From: Akebia trifoliata
Taxonomy: Eukaryota > Streptophyta > Magnoliopsida > Ranunculales > Lardizabalaceae
Length of the DNA stretch: 64,000 bases
Direction: 5' to 3'
Assembly: GCA_017979445.1 (NCBI GenBank)
Contig: CM030714.1
Location: forward strand, 13,139,892-13,203,891
The number at the start of each line of letters is the position of its first letter. The first letter of the stretch is position 1. This document shows positions 33,839-45,086 of this stretch, one piece after another. Under the pieces are notes generated by a model. That model was not told the DNA's origin. It saw nothing but the letters and a program-made list of their open reading frames with translations, and did no database searches. Both the position numbers and the translations under genes were made by a program.

Positions 33839-34305
33839 CCAGTTTTGCTCAGTCTCCGCCAAGGGTTATCTTGGATTTTGTTCAGTCTCCGCCAAGGGTT
33901 ATCTTGGATTTTGCTCAGTTGCCGCCAAGGGTTATCTTGGATTTTGCTCAATCTCCGCCAAGGGTTATCTTGGATTTTGCTCAGTTATCTTGGATTTTGC
34001 TCAGTTTCCGCCAAGGGTTATCTTGGATTTTGCTCAGTTGCCGCCAAGGGTTATCTTGGATTTTGCTCAGTCTCCGCCAAGGGATATCTTGGATTTTGCT
34101 CAGTCTCCGCCAAGGGTTATCTTGGATTTTGCTCAGTCGCCGCCAAGGGTTATCTTGGATTTTGCTCAGTTGCCGCCAAGGGTTATCTTGGATTTTGCTC
34201 AGTCTCCACCAAGGGTTATCTTGGATTTTGCTCAGTTGCCGCCAAGGGTTATCTTGGATTTTGCTCAATCTCCGCCAAGGGTTATCTTGGATTTTGCTCA
34301 GATAC
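33839..34305 (+). repeat. 33-bp tandem array, element F
   Basis: About 14 copies of a 33-bp unit containing CCGCCAAGGGTTATCTTGG and ATTTTGCTCAGT, with one partial copy near 33985. Arms CCAAG and CTTGG pair in each unit. Because 33 is a multiple of 3, long frames stay open and translate to an 11-residue repeat (SPPRVILDFAQ); this is a property of the unit length, not evidence for a protein. Confidence 0.92.
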
Positions 34306-34820
34306 TGCCGAGGGTTTTCTCGGAACTATGCTCAGATACGGCCGAGGGTTTTCTCGGAATTATGCTCAGATACCGCCGAGGGTTTTCTCGGAATTATGCT
34401 CAGTTACCGCCGAGGGTTTTCTCGGAACTATGCTCAGATACCACCGAGGGTTTTCTCGGAACTATGCTCAGATACCGCCGAGGGTTTTCTCGGAATTATG
34501 CTCAGATACCGCCGAGGGTTTTCTCGGAACTATGCTCAGTAACCACCGAGGGTTTTCTCGGAACTATGCTCAGATGCCGCAGAGGGTTTTCTCGGAACTA
34601 TGTTCAGATGCCGCCGAGGGTTTTCTCGGAACTATGCTCAGATACCGCCGAGGGTTTTCTCGGAACTATGTTCAGATGCCGCCGAGGGTTTGCTCGAACT
34701 ATGCTCAGCCAGATGTCATCGATGGTTTGCTCAGATTATGCTCAGCCAGTTGCCACCGAGGGCTTTCTCGGATTATGCTTAGTCAGATATTGCCGAGGGT
34801 TTTCTCAGATTATACTTAGA
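34305..34820 (+). repeat. 34-bp tandem array, element F
   Basis: About 15 copies of a 34-bp unit containing CCGCCGAGGGTTTTCTCGG and AACTATGCTCAGAT. It follows the 33-bp array without a gap and is clearly related, one base longer and with both stem arms changed (CCGAG/CTCGG). The last three units are degenerate. Confidence 0.92.
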
Positions 34821-35325
34821 TAGTTCATTATTCTTTCACCCCGAGTATGTAGAGTAGAACTCCAGGAAATTAGTCCATTACTCTTTCACCCCGAGTAGGT
34901 AGAGTAGGACTCCCAGAAAAAGTAGTTCATTACTCTTTCACCCTGAGTAGGTAGAGTAGAACTCCCGAAAATAGTTCATTACTCTTTCACCCCGAGTAGG
35001 TAGAGTAGAACTCCCGAAAATAGTTCATTACTCTTTCACCCCGAGTAGGTAGAGTAAAACTCCCAGAAAATAAGTCCATTACTCTTTCACCCCGAGTATG
35101 TAGAGTAGGACTCCCAGAAAAAATAGTTCATTACTCTTTCACCCTGAGTAGGTAGAGTAAAACTCCCAGAAAAAATAGTTCATTACTCTTTCACCCCGAG
35201 TAGGTAGAGTAGAACTCCCGAAAAAGAATTCATTACTCTTTCACCCCGAGTAGGTAGAGTAAAACTTTCCAAAAAAAATTGTTTATTACTCTTTCACCCA
35301 TGGTAGGTAAAGTAAGACATTCAAT
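34820..35325 (+). repeat. 49-53-bp tandem array, element F
   Basis: About ten copies of a unit beginning AGTTCATTACTCTTTCACCC and continuing CGAGTAGGTAGAGTAGAACT, with a variable A-rich end that sets the length. Each has complementary arms TACTCT and AGAGTA 16 nt apart. Confidence 0.92.
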
Positions 35326-35647
35326 TTTTTTATGCTCAATTTATGCTCAGTTATGCTTAGTTTATGCTCAGATTTTACTCAGTTTCACACAATGCACACA
35401 CTTGCACACTTGTTCTTTTAATCAGGGAGAATTCTTTAAAATTCAGGGATCTGACGCCATCAGTGAGAGCTCTCGCTCGAGGACCTGACAACCTTTTAGT
35501 TCGGGGAGAGTTTAACCCTCAAGGATCCGAACACCTCGACGAATTGCTAAATCAGGCTGCAAAATGAACTGTCACTAGCTTTGGCATTCGGATATCGCAC
35601 TATCTACCAAAATAGATTTGCTATCTAGTTTGCTTCAACCCTCTGCC

Positions 35648-35660
35648 AAAGAGGGGCATC
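35648..35660 (+). promoter_or_regulatory. Polypurine tract of element F
   Basis: AAAGAGGGGCATC immediately before the 3' LTR start; identical in B at 53048-53060. Confidence 0.85.
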
Positions 35661-37433
35661 TGTAGACACCCTATTTTTGCATCCGCCTGATTAATCAACT
35701 CGTCAACCCGATCGCAATGATTCCCAATGATGGATGTGTATTCCATTGCTTTATTTTGTTACCAGATATGTTTCAGAAATCCGGATGAGGTATCTCGAAC
35801 TGACAAAACCTTAGAAACCATGCTATGCTAGGAAAATACGACCCCAGAAACATAGAAATCATCATCTTGTAGACCAAAAAGAAGCTTCACGATAAAAATC
35901 ACTAAAATTGACCAAATTACCAAAATACCCCTAACATCAAAACAACCCTAGAGCCTACGTTACGCTTAGAAAAACTCTCTCAAACACATAAAATAACAAA
36001 TCGAAACCAAATAAATCATTTCGCCAATTTTCACAGAATTTGACAAAATTACGAAAATGCCCCTCATACAGTTCATAATCATTTCACATAAAAATTTTCA
36101 TAAATGACACAAACCAACATTCTCATTAATTTCTTTACGAAAAATCGATTCTAAAACATCCTAGAACATTAAAAACCGACTTAAAATGTGAAAAGTCCTC
36201 TCCGGGGGCAAAACGATAATTTCACAATTTTCATAATAAAAAAATTCGAAATTAATAAATAAAATATTAAATAATTAAATTGAAACATTAATGAAATTAA
36301 TTTAAAATTTTGAACCTAAAAAATTGATCAATCGGGCTCTCAGGCAAAATTGTTGAGGGTTCGTGGGATATTTCTTTAAGAACCCCTCAATTTGGGGGTC
36401 CAAAGAATTAAAGAAATAATGAAAGGGGCCTTCTCCAAAAATTAAAAGTAAATCAAGTAAGACTAAAGTCAAGGTATTAAAGTCAATCAAGTGAGACTGA
36501 AGTCAAAATTAAAGTCAATTAAGCAAGACTAAAGTCAAGATATTGAAAGTCAATCAATTAAGACTAAAGTCAAAACATTAAAAGTCAATCAAATAAGACC
36601 AAAAGTCATAATAGAGATCTAATTAAATAATAACTCTATCTAATAGAGTTCTAACTTAAAAACAATTCTACCTAAAACAATTTGAATTAAAACACAATTC
36701 TACCTAAAACAATTCTAATTAAAACACAATTCTACCTAAAACAAGTCAAACTAAAACACAACTCTAATTAAAAGATCTCTAATTAAACACTAACTCTATC
36801 CAAATCAATCCCTAAAAACATCTATAAATAGAGGTGCTCACACCCTATTTTCGTATAAAATAATAAACCCTAGGAGAAGTAGGTCTAGAAGCTCCCCTAG
36901 CCCCCCATAAACCCTAGTTTTGGAGCCCCAACTCCTTAACTAACATCCCTCCTTCAATTTTAGTCTAGAAAACACCCAAAGGCCTTCTAAAACACCCCCA
37001 AATCCGCAACGAACTTGAAGAGTTCAGATTCAAAAACAAGGAGATACCTTGCCTCGGAGATCCAAAGTCAAATTCGAAAACAGAACGAAGCAAGGGAGCA
37101 CGGTACAAGGAGCTCTTTTTGTCAGATCTGAGGGAACCAAGTCCTTGCCATCGGAAAGGTAAATTTTTATTTTTATTTATTTTTTTATCTAGGTTTTAGC
37201 AATGTAATTTACTTGGGACTTTAGTAGAGACCGGCTTTGGCCGGGCGGGATTGGTGCCTAACACCTTCCAATCTCGTAACATGATCCCCGAATTCAGTTT
37301 TCTTGGTTTTAGATTAGTTTTTATCCGTTTAGAGTCATTGATCGGTTCCTAGACCGTAATAACTAGGTGGCGACTCCCAAACCTCAAGGGCCAAAAGCGG
37401 ATCCGCGCACCCCGCGGATCGAGGGCGCTTTCA
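35661..37433 (+). mobile_element. 3' LTR of element F
   Basis: Complete, 1773 bp, TGTAGACACC to GCGCTTTCA, followed by TSD CTAGG. TATA box at 36823-36831, perfect terminal hairpin at 37401-37421, PBS-like 10-mer at 37368-37377. Its last 1.1 kb is nearly identical to the 5' LTR. Confidence 0.95.
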
Positions 37434-38099
37434 CTAGGCAAAACTTAGAGCAACGAAAAAATAAAAGAAAATCTCCATTGAGTTGAGAAGTTGAAAAGGC
37501 AGTCTGAGCTGAAACATCAGAAGTCCGAATAATCAAGTTTCAATACCCAGTTTGAACCAAATATAGACTTAGTGGAAACAAGTATCTCGTCTATGATTGA
37601 TCTGAAGAGTTTCATGTCCCTAAGCGAACTGACGGGGAGAAATAACAAATTCTATGATGAATTTTAGAAAGAAATATTTTGTTCCAATTTCTTTGAGCCT
37701 GACTCAAAATCTTCAATATCAAAAGTCAAAAATTAAAGTTAAACCTTTATTGCGCTTGCGGTAATCAAGGATTTCAAATTTTCATAACAAGGCACTTCCT
37801 TTTTCTAAAGAGTACAGTTTCCCCCCTTACACTAGGGGCATTTGTTTTCAGATTATGTTCAATTATCCACAGTGCAATGTTCCCTATCAAACTAGGGGCA
37901 TTTTAATTTTGAAACCTGGTCAATTCCAACTCCAAAGGATAAGGTTAACTTTGAATTAAAGGTTACCCTCTTGATAGCAATTTTGAAAACTCCTAAGATT
38001 CAAAGAGAGTTAAATTGTTTACCGGACCTTCATAAAATCCAATTTTTTATTTAAAAAAAAAATCGAATGCAAGGTTATTCCCCAGTTTGTTCCCTCAAA

Positions 38100-39300
38100 A
38101 ATTAGTTCATTACTTTTTCACCCTGTGCAGGTAGAGTAGGACTCCCAAAAAGCTTAGTTCATTACTCTTTCACTCCGAGTAGGAAGAGTAGAACTTCCAA
38201 AAAAAATTAGTTCATTACTCTTTCACCCTGGGCAGGTAGAGTAGGACTCTCAAAAAGCTTAGTTCATTACTCTTTCACTCCGAGTAGGTAGAGTAGAACT
38301 TCCCAAAAAAATTAGTTCATTACTCTTTCACCCTGGACAGGTAGAGTAGGACTCCCAAAAAGCTTAGTTCATTACTCTTTCACTCCGAGTAGGTAGAGTA
38401 GAACTTCCCAAAAAAAAAAATTAGTTCATTACTCTTTCACCTTGGGCAAGTAGAGTAGGACTCCCAAAAAGCTTAGTTCAGTACTCTTTCATTCCGAATA
38501 GGTAAAGTAGAACTTCCTAAAAAAAATTAGTTCATTACTCTTTCACCCTGGGCAGGTAGAGTAGGACTCCCAAAAGCTTAGTTCATTACTCTTTCACTCC
38601 GAATAGGTAGAGTAGAACTTCCCAAAAAAATTAGTTCATTACTCTTTCACTCCGAGTATGTAGAGTAGAACTTCCCAAAATAATTAGTTCATTGCTCTTT
38701 CACTCCGAGTAGGTAGAGTAGGACTCCCAAAACAATTAGTTCGTTACTCTTTCACTCCGAGTAGCTAGAGTAGAACTTCCCAAAATAATTAGTTCATTAC
38801 TCTTTCACCCTGGACAGGTAGAGTAGAACTTCTAAAAAAGAAAATTAGTTCATTACTCTTTCACTTCGAGTAGGTAGAGTAGAACTTCCCAAAATAATTA
38901 GTTCATTACTCTTTCACCCTAGGCAGGTAGAGTAGGACTCCCAAAAAAATTAGTTCATTACTCTTTCACTCCGAGTAAGTAGAGTAGAACTTCCCAAAAA
39001 AATTAGTTCATTACTCTTTCACCCTGGGCAGGTAGAGTAGGACTCCCAAAAAGCTTAGTTCATTACTCTTTCACTCCGAGTAGGTAGAGTAGAACTTCCC
39101 AAAAAAATTAGTTCATTACTCTTTCACCTTGGGCATGTAGAGTAGGACTCCCAAAAAGCTTAGTTCATTACGCTTTCACTCCGAGTAGGTAGAGTAGAAC
39201 TTCCTTACAAAAATTAGTTCATTACTCTTTCACTCCGAGTAGGTAGAGTAGAACTTCCCAAAAAAAATAGTTCATTAATCTTTTACCTAGAGTAGGTAGA
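38100..39300 (+). repeat. 49-53-bp tandem array with dimer structure, element A
   Basis: About 24 units of the same repeat as 34820-35325. Over most of its length two subtypes alternate: one with CACCCTGGGCAGGTAGAGTAGGACTCCC and one with CACTCCGAGTAGGTAGAGTAGAACTTCC (given in two pieces each: CACCCTGGGCAGGTAG then AGTAGGACT; CACTCCGAGTAGGTAG then AGTAGAACT), giving a period of about 105 bp. Arms TACTCT/AGAGTA are kept in nearly all units. Confidence 0.92.
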
Positions 39301-39662
39301 GTTGGACATTTAACTTTCTCCGAACTTTTGCTCAGATTTGTCTCAAATATCATTCAAATTTTCTCGAGTTTTGTTTTACTCAGATTTTTACTTAGTTTCA
39401 CACAGTGCACACATTTGCACATTTGTTTCATTAGTCAAGGATAATTTTCTAAAATTCAAGGATCTGACACTGTTAGTGAGAGCTCTAGCTCAAGGACCTG
39501 ACAATTTTTTAGTTCGGGGAGAGTTTTACCCTCAAGGATCTGAACACCCCGACGAATTGCTAAATCGGGCTGTAAAATGAACTGTCACTAGCTTTGGCAT
39601 TCGGATATCGTACTATCTATCAAAATAGATTTGCTATCTAGTTTGCTTCAACCCTCTGTCAA

Positions 39663-39673
39663 AGTGGGGCATC
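39663..39673 (+). promoter_or_regulatory. Polypurine tract of element A
   Basis: AGTGGGGCATC before the 3' LTR start; slightly changed from the AGAGGGGCATC of B and F. Confidence 0.8.
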
Positions 39674-41234
39674 TGTAGACACCCCATTTTTGCACTCGCC
39701 TAATTAATCAACTCGTCAACCCGATCGCAACGGTTCCCAATGATGGTTGTTTATTCCAATGCTTTATTTTGTTACCAGATATGTTTCAGAAATCCGGATA
39801 AGGTATCTCGAACTGACAAAACTTAGAAACCACGCTACGCTAGGAAACTACGACCCCAGGAACATAGAAATCATTATCTTGCAGACCAAAAAGAAGCTTC
39901 ACGATAAAAATCACCAAAAATGATCAAATTACCAAAATACCCCTAACATCAAAACAACCCTAGAGCCTACATTACGCTTTGGAAAACCCATTCAAACACA
40001 TAAAACAATAAATCGAAATCAAATAAATCATTTCGCCAATTTTCACAGAATTTGACAAAATTACAAAAATACCCCTCATAAAGTTCACGACCATTTCACA
40101 CAAAAAATTTCATAAATGATAAAAACCAACATTCTCATTGAATTTCTTACGAAAAACTAATTCCAAAACATCCAGAAACATTGAAAAATGACTTAAAACG
40201 TAAAAAATCATTTTCGAAGGTAAAACGGTAATTTTATAACTTTAATAATTAAAAATTTTAAAATTAATAAATAAATCATTAAATAATGTAAAGTGAAACA
40301 TTAAAGTCAATCAAGTAAGACTAAAGTCAAGTAAGGCTAAAGTCAAGATAGTAAAAATCAACCAAGAAAGACTAAAGTCAAAGTATTAAAGTCAATCTCA
40401 TAAGACTAAAGTCAAAACCCTAAATCAAAATCCTAATCTAAATTAATCAAGTCAATCTCATAAGACTAAAATCAAAAATCCTAAATCAAAATCCTAATCT
40501 AAACTAATCAATTCAATCTCATAAGACTAAAGTCAAAACCCTAAATTAAAACCCTAAAGACTAAGTCAATTTCATGAGACCAAAGTCTAAACCCTAATTG
40601 AAACCCTAATCAAACCCTTATTCTCTTAAAAAACTTTATAAATAGGAGCCTTCACAACCTATTTTCGTATCAAAGAAAAAACCCTAGAAAAAGTAGGTGA
40701 AGAAGCCTCCACAACCTCCTCAAAACCCTAATTTTGAAGCCCCAACTCCTTACCTAACACCCATGCTTCGATTTTAGCCTGAAAAACACCCAGAAGACTT
40801 TCAAAAATACCCCAAAATCCATAACAAGTTTGAAGAATTCAGATCCAAGAAGGAGATACCTTACCTCGGAGATCGAAAATCAGATCCGGAGATAGAGCTA
40901 AGCGAGGAGTACGGTACAAGGATTAATCAGATCTGAGGGAATAGAACCTTTGCGCATCGAAGGTAACATTTCTATTATTTTTTATCTAAGTTTTACCATT
41001 AGCAATGTAGTCTTATTTGGGATAAGTAGAGACCGGCATTGGCCGGGCAGGATTGGTGCCTAACACCTTCCAACTCCGTAATATGATCCCCGGATTCAGT
41101 TTTTCTATAGTAGATTAGTTGTTTATCCGTTTTAGAGTCAGTTTGGTTCCTAGACCATAATAACTAGGTGACGACTCCCAATCCTCAAGGGTCAAAAGCG
41201 GATCCGCGCACCCCGCGGATCGAGGGCATTTTCA
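39674..41234 (+). mobile_element. 3' LTR of element A
   Basis: 1561 bp, TGTAGACACC to GGGCATTTTCA, sharing the shortened structure of the A 5' LTR. Followed by TSD CCATT and then the B leader. TATA box at 40637-40645; PBS-like site mutated to TGACGACTCC (41169-41178). Confidence 0.93.
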
Positions 41235-41239
41235 CCATT

Positions 41240-42079
41240 TATGAAAGCTACAACTCTTGACTCGTACCCATAGGTATGTGAAAGATAATCTAAATATATC
41301 AATTGCACTTTTTGGTCAAAACCAGTGCCTAAGCAAGATCTTGCTCCGCTGTACCCTACTGTACGAGGGGGATAGACTACGTCTATTCTAGATGAGAGGT
41401 ATTTAAGTGGGCCTTTGCTCAGCATCGTGCGCTACCTCTCAACTAGAGATCAAACTGGCTGTTTTTGACTTTAGAGAAGTGAGTTGAGGTTTTAGATTAT
41501 CACCTATACAATATATCAAACCATGTCACCACGTATCGAGAGGTATATAGGTGTGCTTAGGCAAGGGTGGCCAGATAAAAATGCATTGCACGTAGTAAGC
41601 TTAGAGTCTAGAAACCTTCCCTGTAGGTCACGACTCGAACTTATCATGGGTGTTCCTGAGTTGTTTATTAAATGGAACCTTTTGATTGATGAATGTATGT
41701 GAATGATGAGATCAGAATGTATGATTGTCCTCAAGGATCAAAAATGTTGTTTTTAAAAATTAAAATGGGTGTACCGACTCAGTAAAGAATCCATTCTTTG
41801 ACCCAGTCCATCCAGATCCAACAATCATGGTGGGCCGGGCCATTTAAATTGAAATAGAAATCAAGTTTTCAAAGAATAAAAATGGTTTACAAAGGGAAAG
41901 CATTTTCTAGAAAAAGTGTTTTTCAAAAGAAGTGTTTTTTAGAAAAAGTGTTATTCTCTAGAAAAAATATTTTCCAAGAAAAAACGTTTTCCAAAAAATA
42001 TTTTTCATAAGAACAAGATTTTCCAAAAGAAAAAAATTGATCTTTTACATGGACCTGGGAAGAGTACTAAAATACCCTT
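41240..42079 (+). other. Leader of element B, right part
   Basis: Continues the B leader after element A, matching A at 27600-28400 (ATGAAAGCTACAACTC onward). It ends in an AAAAATATTTTCCAAAAG-type A-rich run just before ORF1. Noncoding. Confidence 0.75.
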
Positions 42080-43276
42080 TTGTGTCAAACCAGGATGTTA
42101 GCCGCTGGCAATAATCCGATCGACCAGTTAATGAAAACAACCGTCATAGGAATGCACCCTGTAGAGAAGATCAATTTTGGAAAATTCATGTTGGGGAGTG
42201 CTTTTTACTTCCATGAATTTGAGATAGACTGGAATCTCTTACATGCTATGGCTAAGCGATGGAACCCCTATCTTCACATATTCCATATGGGGTATATGCA
42301 CTTGTGTCCCACTCACGAGGATTATTGTGGCATCATGATGATATCCACTTCAGGATCTTTAGTCAGGCCCTCATTGAAGATCGGATATTCTGGTGACCTC
42401 GCCACATGACTTAACATTTCAAAGGAAGAAGCCAAGACCTTAGTCCATGACGGAAGATTGGACTTAGTACCTTTATTGGGCCTGTATCGCTCCCGCAGTC
42501 ATCCCGTCAATGTAAAATCCGAAGCCTGACGAGCCACTAGAGACTATCGATTATGCCTAGGAATCCTAGCCCAATACATACTGACCTCTAATAGGGATGG
42601 CCAAACTATCCCTGAGTCCTTCATAGATATAACCTCTCAACTCTTAAGGAAAGCCAACCTGGTACCTCTCATCCTAGCTGAAACTTTCTCAGGTTTAGAT
42701 GCCATAAAAAATGGTGAACGGGAAAGCTTCAAATGAAGCTCCTACTTACTCTATATGTGGTTTTGTGATCGTCTCAAAATCGTAGATGTTCCTTCAAACC
42801 TCGAATATGGGCCAGAACACTTTTCCAAGAGAAACCTGTTAGTGCGTCACAACTCAGTTAAAGCTTGGAGCAAATGGTTAGACTCTCACTTTGCCTGTCA
42901 TATAAGTTTTAGGTGCCCTTGGTGGATGACTGGTCCCTCTGATATAGGAACCAAATGATCCTACTATGTCCGTCTGATTGGTTTAGAAAAAACATCTTTT
43001 TACCATCCTAATCTGATCACAGAACAGTACGACGTACCTAAAGAGTTATCTTTACCTCAGCACAAAGCTTTCTTTCCCCCCGAGTCTTTGACTGAAAAGT
43101 TGGTACACCTCATTGAGAAAGCTTGGAACAAACGCACATTAGGATATCCAGACGGACCAGCAAAATTCAAAGAGCCAGTTGTTAGAGCCAAGAGGGTCAA
43201 GCCTGACAGCAATCCTAATAACTATCAAGACAAAGCCAAGTGTCCATGTAAAAATAATTCAAGTCAAAATTGTTGA
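42080..43276 (+). pseudogene. ORF1 of element B, upstream of gag
   Basis: A single reading frame of 399 codons, kept open except for four in-frame stops, all TGA (42407, 42527, 42734, 42956). The translation has FMLGSAFYFHEFEIDWNLL, HAMAKRWNP, then LVPLLGLYRSRSHPVNVKSE, a LVPLILAETFSGLDAIKNG segment, and a W-rich part with HFACHISFRCPWWM. This is the extra protein that Ogre/Tat elements carry between leader and gag; the wording resembles the plant family catalogued as DUF7745. Function unknown to me. A and D lack it altogether. The conserved frame suggests it was under selection before the element died. Confidence 0.7.
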
Positions 43277-43584
43277 AAGATATTTTAATAAGAATATTTC
43301 TTTGTCAATCATTGTCAATAAAGCTATTTTTCTTTTGAATAAATATTTATTTCCCTTTTGAATATTCATTGTGTGAATGGATTAATTAATGGATTGGTGC
43401 ACAAACTGCAATAAAATGATTTCTGAAAATGTTATCAATGGGGTAATACTGAAATTGACTAAATCTACCTTTGATGGGGTCATATAAGATTATCATTGCG
43501 TCCAAACTCAAGCGTCCACCTCCTAGTTGGAGTCGTAAGTCCAGTCGGTTAGAACGAGCCACAGTACCAAGTCAACAAGTAGAG

Positions 43585-44566
43585 ATGGCGTCAATCTGAA
43601 CTCACAGAGATCCGTAAGATCTTGGCAGCCTTTGCCAATGATATCAACAATATAAAAGGCAAAATGGAAGTGTTAGAACAGACCTCAGAATCAACGGGCA
43701 ATCCTCTAGATGACCCAAAAGGAAAAAAGGTAGAAGAGAAACGTCCATGTGAAGTCTTCGAACTCGACGGAGACGAAGAGTATGTTGATGAAAATCCAGC
43801 GTTATCCAACAGAATGTCTCAATTGAAGTCAGTTATAAAGAGTATAAAGGGTATCGATGAAATTACAGCAGGCATTGAAGCTCTGAACCGTATCCCTAGA
43901 ATCCATTTGCCAAAAAAGTTTGTGATGCCTGAAATGGACAAGTTCAGTAGGACAGGGTGTGCAAAAACACATCTTAAGGTGTATGTTACCAACATGCGCA
44001 TTATGGGGCTTAGTGATGAACAGATGACGTTATTGTTCTAAAAAACTTTATCAGGATCAGCACTACGTTGGCTAATGTCTCAAGATCCAGTTACTATGGG
44101 TACATGGGAAAACATGTCAAAGGCCTTCTGACATCAATATAAATACAGTACTGAGATTGAGACCTCAAGAAGGGATTTGAAAGCTACTAAACAGAAAAAT
44201 GGGGAGACATTCACTGATTTCATTGGTCGCTGGAGGGCCAAGGCTACTCAAATGTGGGATAGACCTTCGGAGAAGGAACAAGTAGCGATTATCCTAAAGA
44301 ACCTCTCACAGTAATATGCTCAGCACCTAGTGGCCCAATATCTCCCTACCTTTGAGTCCTTATTACAAGTCGGAAGGCAACTCGAGGATGCATTTGCCTC
44401 TGGAATTCTTTCTAACCCCTCAAATAACAAGCCTAAGAAATCATATGTTCCCAAACCCAATATCAACCATACTTACATCGCCAATACCTCAGTTACCCCA
44501 GCTCAACCCCCGGCCCAGACTAATAACCAGGTTCACCCACCTTCAACTGTCCACAGGCATAGCTGA
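43585..44566 (+). pseudogene. Gag of element B
   Basis: An ATG at 43585 is one base out of the main frame, which runs from 43586 (WRQSELTEIRKI) through a basic, coiled N-terminal part and KFVMPEMDKFSRTG to the capsid-type core: LSGSALRWLMSQDP, then FTDFIGRWRAKATQMWDRPSEKEQ and LPTFESLLQVGRQLEDA, matching retrotransposon gag. In-frame stops lie at 44039 (TAA), near 44130 (TGA) and near 44312 (TAA). The C-terminal zinc knuckle is not seen; the frame ends at HRHS. Gag would form the particle that packages element RNA. Confidence 0.8.
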
Positions 44567-45086
44567 ATTTCCTGTGAAATTTCAGGTTATTGACATCTAG
44601 TCTTTTTTCAATTTACTGTTAGGGAGACCATGGTTACACCAAATCAAAGCCATCCCTTCTACGCTACACAAGAAGGTCAAGTTTATCAAGGATGGCCTAG
44701 TGATTACTCTCCATGGAGATGCTGAAATTGTAGGGATTATAAACAGTACTGAAGTTAAGGATGAGCCGTTGCTTGAGATTCAACCAGAACAACTGGGAGT
44801 AGAGCTCAGTGGGTTTGAGTTTGAAAAGATATGCTCAGTCCAATGGGATCAAGCCATGAAAGAATATTTTCCAATGGAAAATACCTCTAATTGCTACATG
44901 GCCAATATATTTAAGAAAATGAGATTCTTCCCTGGTATGGGCTTAGGTCGCAAGCAGCAAGGTATTAAAGAGGCACCAATGATTAAAGAGGTCATTTGCA
45001 CGTTCGGACTAGGATATAAGCCTACTAAGGAAGATTGGGCTCAATACTGGAAGACAAAATGGGACAAGACCATTGCAAAAAGGTAA
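44567..45086 (+). pseudogene. Protease tail and G-patch segment of element B
   Basis: Begins with FPVKFQVID and LLLGRPWLH, the C-terminal part of a retropepsin. The N-terminal half, with the catalytic Asp motif, is missing at the junction with gag near 44566, so the protease could not work. Downstream (about 44900-45030) comes FPGMGLGRKQQGIKEA and then FGLGYKPTKED, a G-patch-like stretch typical of Tat polyproteins, thought to bind nucleic acid. Element C has the equivalent GYQPRKGLGPSEKGKA. Confidence 0.75.

Larger units (their letters stand above)
30801..37433 (+). mobile_element. Element F, coding-less family 1 element
   Basis: 5' LTR 30801-32552 (lacking its last about 20 bp) and complete 3' LTR 35661-37433, with perfect TSDs CTAGG (30796-30800 and 37434-37438). 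The internal region is only 3.1 kb: it starts directly in the post-integrase region, then hairpin units, 33-bp, 34-bp and 49-53-bp arrays, the conserved tail and the polypurine tract. Primer site, leader, gag and pol are absent. Being the innermost insertion it is the youngest datable event of this nest, apart from G, whose order is unknown. Confidence 0.93.
24528..41234 (+). mobile_element. Element A, non-autonomous family 1 element with nested F
   Basis: 5' LTR 24528-26086 and 3' LTR 39674-41234, flanked by TSDs TCATT (24523-24527) and CCATT (41235-41239), one mismatch; the B leader resumes with ATGAAAGC exactly as in A and D. Element F (30801-37433) is nested in it. Its own internal region is about 6.9 kb: primer site, 193-bp repeats, leader palindromes, a pol remnant lacking gag, protease, RT and RNase H, hairpin units, a long 49-53-bp array, and the polypurine tract. 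The shortened gene content is shared with D. Confidence 0.92.

Noticed and set aside
33739..34823. Long open frames (up to 327 codons) through the 33/34-bp arrays, encoding an 11-residue repeat protein
   Set aside because: Several frames are open at once because a 33-bp unit without stops keeps all of them open; the 34-bp part cycles through frames. The same array in B and D gives different frames. No start context or conserved termini.
33839..35325. Regular repeats resembling a CRISPR array
   Set aside because: Units are contiguous with no unique spacers, the sequence is plant retroelement DNA, and there are no associated genes.
42407..42958. TGA codons in ORF1 read through as selenocysteine or by programmed readthrough
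   Set aside because: Plants lack selenoprotein machinery, the contexts differ at all four sites, and the rest of the element is plainly decayed.
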